Shown here piece after piece: positions 1 through 6,292 of a DNA stretch of 6,292 nucleotides. Position 1 is the stretch's first letter. Each line of letters opens with the position of its first letter. The notes below the pieces were generated by a model. That model made no database searches, was not told where the DNA came from, and worked only from the letters and a program-made list of their open reading frames with translations. The stretch covers positions 1 to 6,292 of the forward strand of contig DPLR01000579.1 of NCBI GenBank assembly GCA_003541895.1. The letters are read 5' to 3'. A program made the translations under genes and the position numbers. This DNA comes from Cytophagales bacterium (GTDB lineage Bacteria; Bacteroidota; Bacteroidia; Cytophagales; Cyclobacteriaceae).

Positions 1-156
1 TTCCAGCCCTTCTTCACCACCAAACCCGCTGGTCAGGGTACTGGCTTAGGGCTTTCCTTGAGTTATGACATAGTCACAAAAGGTCACGGGGGCGAGCTCA
101 ATGTTGAGACAAAAGAAAATGACGGAACCACATTTATAATTATCTTGCCGCTTTAA
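1..156 (+). CDS. Sensor histidine kinase, C-terminal end only (HATPase domain)
   Basis: This is the last 51 codons and stop (TAA 154-156) of a histidine kinase whose start lies left of the window. The frame is open from base 1. The visible residues are the end of the GHKL ATP-binding domain: an F-box (FQPFFTTKP), the G2 glycine box ([13 protein letters not shown]), and the usual closing strand pattern (HGGEL, then [10 protein letters not shown]). By family this part forms the ATP lid and the C-terminal strands. The dimerisation/phosphoacceptor His, the N and G1 boxes and any sensor domain are not visible. The protein is very similar to the end of the complete kinase encoded at 1620-3830, so the two are paralogues. 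A receiver gene starts 11 bp downstream on the same strand, so this kinase is the likely phosphodonor for the next two genes in one operon. The kinase identity is secure; the signal it senses is unknown. Confidence 0.93.
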   Translation, partial: FQPFFTTKPAGQGTGLGLSLSYDIVTKGHGGELNVETKENDGTTFIIILPL

Positions 157-167
157 TAATTGGCTTT

Positions 168-545
168 ATGAAAATCTTAGTAGTAGATGATGAAAAAGAC
201 ATCCAGACCCTCTTTCAGCAACGGTTTAGGAAAGAAATCAGGGATGGCCAAATGACTTTTGTTTTTGCCTTTTCAGGCGAAGAAGCATTGACCTACATGA
301 ATACTAATGAGCACGAGGCTATTCTCATTTTATCCGACATCAACATGCCGGGCATGAACGGACTCGAGCTTTTAAAACGGATCAAAGAAAAATACGCTGC
401 CCCCCCTCCCATGGTTATGATGATCACTGCCTATGGCGATGAAGCCAATTACAATGAAGCGATGAAATTAGGAGCTGATGATTTTTTGACCAAGCCTGTA
501 GATTTTTTGAACCTGAAGGAAAAGCTAAAAAGCCTCACACCATGA
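168..545 (+). CDS. Single-domain response regulator (CheY-like receiver)
   Basis: A 125-residue protein made only of a receiver (REC) domain. The acidic pocket (D7, D8), the phosphoacceptor D57 in SDINMPGMNG, the switch Thr T87 in ITAYG and the conserved Lys K109 in TKP are all present, so it should be phosphorylatable. There is no output domain, so it probably acts as a phosphate shuttle or sink, or through protein contacts in the cytoplasm. The start fits the family, because the first beta strand (KILVVDDE) follows the ATG directly. No clear Shine-Dalgarno sequence precedes it, as is common in Bacteroidota. It lies 11 bp after a kinase gene and its TGA overlaps the ATG of the receiver-cyclase gene, so operon membership is nearly certain. 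It resembles the receiver of that cyclase, including the FRKEIR and FVFA segments, which suggests a tandem duplication. Confidence 0.95.
   Translation: MKILVVDDEKDIQTLFQQRFRKEIRDGQMTFVFAFSGEEALTYMNTNEHEAILILSDINMPGMNGLELLKRIKEKYAAPPPMVMMITAYGDEANYNEAMKLGADDFLTKPVDFLNLKEKLKSLTP
542..545 (+). promoter_or_regulatory. ATGA stop/start overlap (probable translational coupling)
   Basis: The ATG of the receiver-cyclase (542-544) overlaps the TGA of the single-domain receiver (543-545). No separate Shine-Dalgarno sequence is evident just upstream. The arrangement suggests that ribosomes finishing the receiver reinitiate on the cyclase, linking their amounts. The overlap is read directly; the coupling is inferred. 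Confidence 0.7.
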
Positions 546-1573
546 CCAAGATATTAGTAGCTGATGATGAGGCCGATTTAGAGACACTCATCCGCCAAAA
601 GTTCAGGCAAAAAATCAGGGAGCAGAAATACGAATTTGTATTTGCTATCAATGGAAACGATGCCTTAAAAAAATTGCAAGAAAATCCGGATGTCGCGATT
701 GTTTTAAGTGACATCAATATGCCCGAGATGGATGGGCTAACCTTACTCACCAAATTGAATGAAGTATCACCCTTGAGCAAAACCGTAATGGTTTCCGCAT
801 ACGGAGATATGGATAATATTCGCACAGCCATGAACCGAGGTGCGTTTGATTTTGTGACGAAGCCAGTCAATTTTGAAGACCTCGAACTGACGATGGAGAA
901 AACCATCAAGCACGTAAATCAATTAAAAGAAACTCTTCAGGCCATCAAAGAAAATAATATCTTGAAGATGTACGTTGATCAAAACGTGCTCAACTTCATG
1001 GGTACGCGCGAATATGAAAGTTCGTTAACCGCCAATGAAACTGTAGAGGCAACCGTAGCCTTCATCGACATTTGTGGATTTACAGCCATCAGCGAAAAAG
1101 AATCTCCTGATACAGTAGTGAAAATGTTGAACCGTTACTTCGAAGTAATTGTGAAAGAAATCATTTCACAAAATGGAACGGTCGATAAATTCATGGGCGA
1201 TTGCGTGATGGCCGTATTCAAAAGCGAGTTTCATTTAGATCGCGCCATTGAAGCTTGTCTTGCCATTCGAAATAAAATCGATTCCCTTCCTGTGGAATTG
1301 AGCTTTGCACCAAAAGTTGCTATTGGCATTAACAGCGGTGAAGTGATTTCAGGAAATATTGGTTCATCTACTTTAAAGCGATTGGATTTCACCATCATCG
1401 GTGATGTTGTCAACACAGCGCAACGATTGCAGACCGTGGCAGGTCCAAGCCAAATTTTGATTTCAGAAAATTGTTATGAAAAAGTAAAACAGTCGTTCAA
1501 CTGCAAATCGATTGGCGAGGTAAAAGTAAAAAACAAATCAACCGGACTTCACTTGTACGAAGTGTTGAACTAA
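542..1573 (+). CDS. Response regulator fused to class III adenylate cyclase (REC-cyclase, class IIIb-like)
   Basis: A 343-residue cytoplasmic protein predicted to convert ATP to cAMP and pyrophosphate under phosphorylation control. Residues 1-125 are a receiver domain with acidic pair D8/D9, phosphoacceptor D57 (SDINMPEMDG), switch S85 and K107 (TKP). Residues 113-160 form a helical linker with a short segment (LKMYVDQNVLNFM) that resembles the cyclase-transducer element. Residues 165-343 are the class III catalytic domain. Metal-binding Asp residues are D176 (FIDICGFT) and D220 (KFMGD). The adenine-specifying position is K216, paired with T284 (FTIIGD) where class IIIa enzymes have Asp. The transition-state residues are N291 and R295 (VNTAQR). 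The Lys/Thr pair is typical of class IIIb enzymes such as cyanobacterial CyaC and mammalian soluble cyclase, many of which respond to bicarbonate. All catalytic residues sit in one chain, so a homodimer with two active sites is expected. Guanylate cyclase is less likely. Confidence 0.94.
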   Translation: MTKILVADDEADLETLIRQKFRQKIREQKYEFVFAINGNDALKKLQENPDVAIVLSDINMPEMDGLTLLTKLNEVSPLSKTVMVSAYGDMDNIRTAMNRGAFDFVTKPVNFEDLELTMEKTIKHVNQLKETLQAIKENNILKMYVDQNVLNFMGTREYESSLTANETVEATVAFIDICGFTAISEKESPDTVVKMLNRYFEVIVKEIISQNGTVDKFMGDCVMAVFKSEFHLDRAIEACLAIRNKIDSLPVELSFAPKVAIGINSGEVISGNIGSSTLKRLDFTIIGDVVNTAQRLQTVAGPSQILISENCYEKVKQSFNCKSIGEVKVKNKSTGLHLYEVLN

Positions 1574-1619
1574 CTCATTGTCTGAACCATGATTTACATG
1601 ATTATTTGATTCCCCTGAT
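1574..1619. other. Convergent intergenic gap, 46 bp
   Basis: This is the only space between the stop of the + strand cyclase gene (TAA 1571-1573) and the stop of the - strand histidine kinase (TAA, 1622-1620). It is AT-rich and contains a short imperfect direct repeat (CATGATTTA, CATGATTAT, about 1588-1605). I see no GC-rich hairpin followed by a T-run on either strand, so no intrinsic terminator can be called. Transcripts from both sides may run into each other, or end by another mechanism. Confidence 0.6.
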
Positions 1620-3830
1620 TTATGAGGGCAACTTAATTGTGAATGTTGTCCCCTCACCTACTATTGACTCCACTTTAATCTCCCCACCATGCGCTTTCAC
1701 AATATCGTAACTCAGTGAAAGACCGAGGCCTGTGCCCAGGCCCGTTGGTTTTGTAGTAAAGAAGGGCTGAAAAATTTTATCGATTACTTCTTGCTTAATG
1801 CCCGTGCCATTGTCTCTAACGGTGATGACAACATCTGAATTTATTTTCTTTGTGCCAATGGTAACTTCTGGTTCATAATTGGATACTGAGTTTGAATTTT
1901 TCTTTTCATTCACAGCATAGAAAGCGTTGTTGATCAAATTTAAAATCACACGGCCCACATCTTGTGCAATGATGTTTACTTTTCCAGCGGTGGGATCAAG
2001 GTTAGTCTCGAACTTTGCATTGAACGATTTGTCTTTCGCTCTCAATCCGTGGTAGGCCAAGCGAAGGTATTCCTCGCACATCTCGTTGACATCGATCAAC
2101 TCTTTTTGCCCCGTACTTTTTCGCGAATGCTGCAACATGCTTTTCACGATTGCATCTGCTCTTTTGCCGTGGTGATTAATCTTCTCCTGATTGGAAATAA
2201 CATCTTTTGCAAGAAGTTTTACTCCTTCAAAATTTCCTTTTTGAATCTCTTCGTCCATTTCAGTTAGCAATTCCTTATTCACCTCCGAAAAATTATTGAT
2301 GAAGTTCAAAGGGTTTTGAATCTCATGTGCAATCCCCGCAGTCAACTCGCCAAGCGAAGCCATCTTTTCTGCCAGCACCAATTGTTGTTGCGTCTTCCTC
2401 AGTGACTCAAGCGTTTTTTTATTGGTTCGGTATTGACGGTAAACAAACGAAAGTGAAACCGAAATAATCAAAAGTGCAGCAAGAGAGATCCAAAGCATAA
2501 TGTTGTCTTGTTTGATGGTAGCAGCCTGAACGGCTTGTCTCTGTTTCAACACATTGATGCTGTCTAATTGCTGTAGATCATTTCGTTCAATTTCGTAGGG
2601 AGAAATTTTTAATTGGCTGTTTGCGCTATCCAGTGACTTTGTTTGAGCAATAAAATTTGAATTGTATGAATAAGCCTTTTCAAATTGCCGTTGCTCAGCA
2701 TAGAATTTCGCTAACTCATTTAAATATTTCAATTGAAGTGTGTTGGCCTTAGCTTCCATCGATTTTTTATAAGCTAGTAGGAGAGACTTTTCAGCTGATC
2801 CAATGTTTCTCTTTGACTGATGATAGCAATAGTAGGCGTAATCAACTTCAAATGATCCTGCTGCATTTGAAATGCTTATCTTCAATGAATCAACTTCATG
2901 ATCTGATTCTTTTATTAGGTGGATGGCTTTTTCTGGCTCACCTTTTTTCACTAATGCTATTGCTTTATGGATTTTAATTATAATGCCAGTCCTATCTCCT
3001 AAATTTTTAATTAATTTAAATGAGCTATCATAATAAGCAATTGCTTTATCATAATGATGTTGATTAAATTCTTCGTCACCTAAATAATAATATACCCGCA
3101 CAAGCCAAGGAGAATCTTCGGTTAACTTTCTAAGTCGAATCGCTTCTTTAGCATAAACATTTCCTTTTTCACTATTTCCCCACGTTAAATAAAACTGAGC
3201 CGCGTTAGTTAACTCGTTTAAATATATTCCTTGGGAAATATGCTTGAACAAATCGCCCGCTCGTAAATAATAGGATATAGCCAAGCCATACTCCGCATTA
3301 AAATTATAGTAGTTCGCTAGTCCGTGATACGCAGCGGCCAAGTTTTCTGCCGGGCCGTTGACTTGATAGTCTTTCACTTTCTGTGTGTAGAATTTTAATT
3401 TTTCGTCTTGCTGATAGAGGTTAGTGAAAACATTTCTCATGTGGGCTATCAAACAAGGAATCTTCTCCTTTTCTTGATCAAAAAGATCAATTGCTTTTTT
3501 ATATTTCTCTAACGATGTTTTGAAATCTCTTTTTCTATCAGCGTCATAAGCCTCATCCCATATTTTGTAAGCTTCTATATTCTTAATTTTTTTTAAAGCC
3601 CCAAGGGCAACATATTGTTTCAATTCCTTTTTCAGGGTATCGTCATCATTAAAACCGTAAATTAATTTTACGTCAAGCAATTGCTTCAGTAAATTGAGTT
3701 TTTGTTCATCGTTTGCTGCCATTTTTAGTAGCGTTCGCAAAGAATCTTTTTCGCATTGAAGGCATTTGTCTTTACCGTGAGAGGGTATCGAAAAAAGAAC
3801 AATGCCAAGAATTGTTAAGAGTTTTTTCAT
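1620..3830 (-). CDS. Membrane sensor histidine kinase with extracytoplasmic TPR domain
   Basis: A complete 736-residue kinase. Residues 1-19 look like a signal peptide (MKKLLTILGIVLFSIPSHG), which supports the ATG at 3830-3828. A CxxC pair (C23, C26) follows directly. Residues about 88-400 contain several degenerate TPR helical pairs, expected in the periplasm as the sensor. A single membrane helix spans about 444-464 and a coiled coil about 470-490. The dimerisation domain has phosphoacceptor H502 (AGIAHEIQNP). The ATPase domain has an N box (NLINNAFYAV, N635), G1 (DNGTG, D673), an F box (FQPFFTTKP, 688-696) and G2 (GTGLGLSLS, 699-707). All catalytic boxes are intact and there is no attached receiver, so the partner is a separate protein; the receivers at 168-545 and 542-1573 are candidates. 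The gene starts 14 bp after the TIR-HD gene on the same strand, and the closest AGGAG lies too far upstream to be a normal ribosome site. The sensor-coding half is clearly more AT-rich than the kinase-coding half. Confidence 0.95.
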   Translation of the reverse strand: MKKLLTILGIVLFSIPSHGKDKCLQCEKDSLRTLLKMAANDEQKLNLLKQLLDVKLIYGFNDDDTLKKELKQYVALGALKKIKNIEAYKIWDEAYDADRKRDFKTSLEKYKKAIDLFDQEKEKIPCLIAHMRNVFTNLYQQDEKLKFYTQKVKDYQVNGPAENLAAAYHGLANYYNFNAEYGLAISYYLRAGDLFKHISQGIYLNELTNAAQFYLTWGNSEKGNVYAKEAIRLRKLTEDSPWLVRVYYYLGDEEFNQHHYDKAIAYYDSSFKLIKNLGDRTGIIIKIHKAIALVKKGEPEKAIHLIKESDHEVDSLKISISNAAGSFEVDYAYYCYHQSKRNIGSAEKSLLLAYKKSMEAKANTLQLKYLNELAKFYAEQRQFEKAYSYNSNFIAQTKSLDSANSQLKISPYEIERNDLQQLDSINVLKQRQAVQAATIKQDNIMLWISLAALLIISVSLSFVYRQYRTNKKTLESLRKTQQQLVLAEKMASLGELTAGIAHEIQNPLNFINNFSEVNKELLTEMDEEIQKGNFEGVKLLAKDVISNQEKINHHGKRADAIVKSMLQHSRKSTGQKELIDVNEMCEEYLRLAYHGLRAKDKSFNAKFETNLDPTAGKVNIIAQDVGRVILNLINNAFYAVNEKKNSNSVSNYEPEVTIGTKKINSDVVITVRDNGTGIKQEVIDKIFQPFFTTKPTGLGTGLGLSLSYDIVKAHGGEIKVESIVGEGTTFTIKLPS

Positions 3831-3844
3831 GAGTAGTTATTAAA

Positions 3845-6292
3845 CTAAATTCTCCTTAGTCCTGAATTGATTTTATCAAGTCCTTCCTGCTTTTTCGGTT
3901 CGCGGTGCTTTTGGCTAAACTCTGTATGATAGCGGTGCCCTTGCAGAAAAGTTCGTTGCATAATGTTCCATTCGCGCTCTGTATCTACCACTCCGGCATC
4001 GAGCATCTCTTTGAAGAGTCCATTACCGATTTTAAAAAAATCATCGCGGCCTAAATAATCAAGATCCGCATCGCAAAGAATTTTTTCTAAATGTGTTGTG
4101 GGCGATTGCGGCAAGCGCGTTGCCAAAATCATTTTACTTATAATTTCAATCTGCTCGTTATTGAAACCGTAGCTTGGTAAAATTTCCTGTGCCATTTCCG
4201 CTCCGCGCTGTTCATGATTTTTTGAGCCGTGAATAAAACCGATGTCGTGAAGCAACGCTGCTATCCGAATAATTTTTACTTCTTCTTCACTCACGTTTTC
4301 ATGCTCAGCAATGACCTGTGCTGATTGAAATACATCTTTTACGTGATCGAGATTGTGGTACGGGAGCTTAGGCATTTTCTGCTCAAGCATTTCATTAATG
4401 AATTTCTCAGCCGAATCAAAATCAGGGGCAATTATTTTGTCTTTGTTTTCCTGAATGTAGGCTCTTACATTTTTGAATAACGGATCAACATCCCATGTAA
4501 TCAATCCCACGTCATTTGTCTCAATTGCTTTTTTGTACCAATGCAAAGCGGATGAAAAATCTTGAACGGCATCGAAGTAATAGAGAAGATTGATATGAAT
4601 GGCGCGTTCGTTGTTTTTACTGCGCTCTATCAATTCGTTGATAAAAACTTTACCTTCTTCTGGTTCATTTAACTTGTGGTATGCCACGGCTAAATAGGCA
4701 ACCATGGATGGAGGCCTGAAAGAAACGATACGAAACCCGTTTTCAATAGCTTCTTTTGCCTCTTGCCAACGTTGCAACACTAAATATATACGTGCCCGGA
4801 AATCATAAAACCGAACCACCGAAGGAAACAAACGAATACCTTCTTGAAGTACATCGAGTGCCTCTTCGTTTTTGCCTAGCAAATGCAAGCTGATGGTTTT
4901 GTAATTAAAATATGCCACCGACAGAGGGTCTAATGATTTTGCTTTCTCGATCCACTTAGGCGCTTCATCAAAGCGCCCCATCATGTTCAGCAAATAGCTG
5001 TACGAAAAAAGCGCGTCAGCATTGTTTTGATTTAGTTCAATGGCCTTTAAGAAGAATTGATCAGCCGCACTAAAATCTTTTCGAACAAAAAATTCAACGA
5101 ATGCTTTTGTTACATAATCATTATAGGAAGGGCCACGCTTCCAAGCTTCGTTCAGGTATTGTTCAATGTGAGGTAAAGCTTCTATCGGAGACAAGTCGCC
5201 ATTCCATGACATGCGCGCAGAATACGAACTAGCCAAAAAAGAATAAGCATCATGAAACTCCAGATCTTTTTCAATCGCCTGCTGAAAATAAGAGCTGGCG
5301 GTTTTATATCCTTCAATACTCCATTGATTAAATGCATGCCGTCCTTTTAGAAAGAGATCATACGCTTCCATGTTTTTCGTAGGAGGTGCCGCCTTTGCGC
5401 TCACAGAATTTGGCGCAAGCGAGGAGTGCAGTTCTTGTGCCACTGTATTGGCCACCGTGTCTTGCAAAGCAAAAATATCATCCATGCTTTCGACAAAGAT
5501 TTTCGACCACACGTGCTCATCGCTAAGGGCATCGATTAGCTGAACACTGATCCTGACTTTTTCCTTGTGCGTTTGTACACTTCCTTCGATAATAAATTTT
5601 ACTCCAAGCTCAGTTGCAATTTCGGGTGTGGATTTAGTGGTATTTTTAAAGCGCATCACAGAAGTGCGGGAGATCACCTTATACTGGCGCAGGCCTGCCA
5701 ATTGCGTAAGAATATTTTCAGTTATACCATCGGCAAAATATTCTTGGGAGGCATCTTGCGATAAATTCTTGAACGGCAAAACGGCAAGCGACTTTTCATT
5801 GACCGTTGCTTTCTGAGTTTCAGGTTCAGGCTCCGAGGTCGATAATATATCATTAGCACTGGCCGTTGATTTAGCTCCATTCTTAATGGACATAATTATT
5901 TCTTTCGCAGCGTTGGCCAACTTGTTGAGCTGGTCATGATACGAGAGATTGTTTACGTTTTCTTGTCGCTTGTCTTCTTTGCGCAACGGGCGATTTACTC
6001 CAGGTGATCGAAAAGTAAAATCGATGGACCGAAGTTTCGTTTTGATTTCATTTTCAATCAGACCGAGATCTTCTGCTTCAAGGTTGTGGATCACCACCGG
6101 TAATATCCTACTGGTAACATTTCCTCCGCGCAACGCTACCTCCCGACCCAACGAACTGGAACTTGCCAATCTGTTAAACGCACAAAACTCGTGCTGCCAG
6201 GCAAAACTTTTTTGGTCGCAATAGATTTGAGAGAGAATTGGAATAAAAACTACCGAATTCAATTTCCCTTCGAGGCTTTTGTCAACGTTATG
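3845..6292 (-). CDS. Multidomain TIR / TolB-like / TPR / HD phosphohydrolase protein, 5'-truncated at window edge
   Basis: 815 codons are visible and the stop is TAG (3847-3845). The frame is open to base 6292, so the N-terminus is missing; a TTG at 6262-6260 lies inside the TIR fold and is not the start. Numbering from the edge, residues 1-138 are the second half of a TIR domain (EGKLNSVVFIPILSQIYCD, then SFAWQHEF with candidate catalytic E35, then SRILPVVIH). A charged, low-complexity linker follows. Residues 167-295 are a TolB/FlgO-like domain (LAVLPFKNLS, EYFADGITENI, EGSVQ, DIFALQD). Residues 307-610 are TPR-like repeats ending in the family-typical DPLFKNVR. Residues 625-800 are an HD metal-dependent phosphohydrolase with H646, H650, H682-D683 and D743. 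No membrane segment is visible, so a cytoplasmic location is expected. By family, TIR may cleave NAD+, TolB-like/TPR parts mediate sensing or assembly, and HD hydrolyses phosphoester bonds. The substrate is unknown. It is first in an apparent operon with the histidine kinase. Confidence 0.9.
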   Translation of the reverse strand, partial: HNVDKSLEGKLNSVVFIPILSQIYCDQKSFAWQHEFCAFNRLASSSSLGREVALRGGNVTSRILPVVIHNLEAEDLGLIENEIKTKLRSIDFTFRSPGVNRPLRKEDKRQENVNNLSYHDQLNKLANAAKEIIMSIKNGAKSTASANDILSTSEPEPETQKATVNEKSLAVLPFKNLSQDASQEYFADGITENILTQLAGLRQYKVISRTSVMRFKNTTKSTPEIATELGVKFIIEGSVQTHKEKVRISVQLIDALSDEHVWSKIFVESMDDIFALQDTVANTVAQELHSSLAPNSVSAKAAPPTKNMEAYDLFLKGRHAFNQWSIEGYKTASSYFQQAIEKDLEFHDAYSFLASSYSARMSWNGDLSPIEALPHIEQYLNEAWKRGPSYNDYVTKAFVEFFVRKDFSAADQFFLKAIELNQNNADALFSYSYLLNMMGRFDEAPKWIEKAKSLDPLSVAYFNYKTISLHLLGKNEEALDVLQEGIRLFPSVVRFYDFRARIYLVLQRWQEAKEAIENGFRIVSFRPPSMVAYLAVAYHKLNEPEEGKVFINELIERSKNNERAIHINLLYYFDAVQDFSSALHWYKKAIETNDVGLITWDVDPLFKNVRAYIQENKDKIIAPDFDSAEKFINEMLEQKMPKLPYHNLDHVKDVFQSAQVIAEHENVSEEEVKIIRIAALLHDIGFIHGSKNHEQRGAEMAQEILPSYGFNNEQIEIISKMILATRLPQSPTTHLEKILCDADLDYLGRDDFFKIGNGLFKEMLDAGVVDTEREWNIMQRTFLQGHRYHTEFSQKHREPKKQEGLDKINSGLRRI

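Noticed and set aside
535..909. 124-codon open frame on the - strand opposite the receiver-cyclase
   Set aside because: It lies wholly antisense to a well-supported receiver domain, and its translation shows no recognisable domain.
1574..1619. Bidirectional terminator between the convergent genes
   Set aside because: No stable stem-loop with a flanking T-run can be drawn; only a short imperfect direct repeat is present.
1962..2267. 101-codon open frame on the + strand opposite the kinase dimerisation/ATPase region
   Set aside because: It is antisense to conserved kinase motifs, and its translation has no recognisable family features.
3831..3860. AGGAG as the ribosome-binding site of the TPR histidine kinase
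   Set aside because: It is about 20 bases from the ATG and lies within the end of the upstream gene, too far for normal spacing.
5565..6224. Short + strand open frames opposite the TIR and TolB-like domains
   Set aside because: They overlap each other and a strongly supported gene in the opposite strand, with no domain signal of their own.
542..6292. Pycsar-like defence system (class III cyclase plus TIR effector)
   Set aside because: The cyclase has the adenylate-type Lys/Thr pair and a phosphorylatable receiver. The TIR protein has no visible cyclic-nucleotide-binding domain, and the two genes are on opposite strands separated by a kinase. The resemblance is superficial.

Overview
The window looks like a chromosomal signalling locus from a Bacteroidota bacterium, probably of the Cytophagales/Chitinophagales type. 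This is inferred from four things: moderate-to-low GC, genes without recognisable Shine-Dalgarno sequences close to the starts, the TPR-membrane-histidine kinase architecture, and the wording of the kinase, TIR and HD motifs. No species can be named from sequence alone. There are no RNA genes, mobile elements, CRISPR arrays or long repeats, and coding density is very high.

Layout. Two transcription units converge on a 46-bp gap (1574-1619). The left unit (+ strand) holds the last 51 codons of a histidine kinase that begins outside the window, a stand-alone receiver protein (168-545), and a receiver fused to a class III adenylate cyclase (542-1573). The last two genes overlap by an ATGA. The right unit (- strand) starts beyond the right edge. 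It holds a large multidomain protein, TIR / TolB-like / TPR / HD phosphohydrolase (3845-6292, 5'-truncated), followed after 14 bp by a complete membrane histidine kinase with a TPR sensor region (1620-3830).

How it may work. The left unit reads as a phosphorelay: the kinase phosphorylates a shuttle-type receiver and/or the receiver of the cyclase, changing cAMP synthesis. The cyclase keeps both metal Asp residues, and its substrate-specifying pair is Lys/Thr, which points to ATP as substrate and to the class IIIb (bicarbonate-responsive) group. The right unit adds a TIR domain, a family that often cleaves NAD+, and an HD domain whose active-site wording (YHNxxHxxDV, HD, ADL) resembles class I cyclic-nucleotide phosphodiesterases. 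A testable reading is that the locus makes and destroys a cyclic nucleotide under the control of two closely related kinases. The link between the two arms is inference from position only.

The most unusual item is the TIR-TolB-TPR-HD protein. Its frame stays open to the window edge, so the apparent TTG start inside the TIR domain is not the true start.
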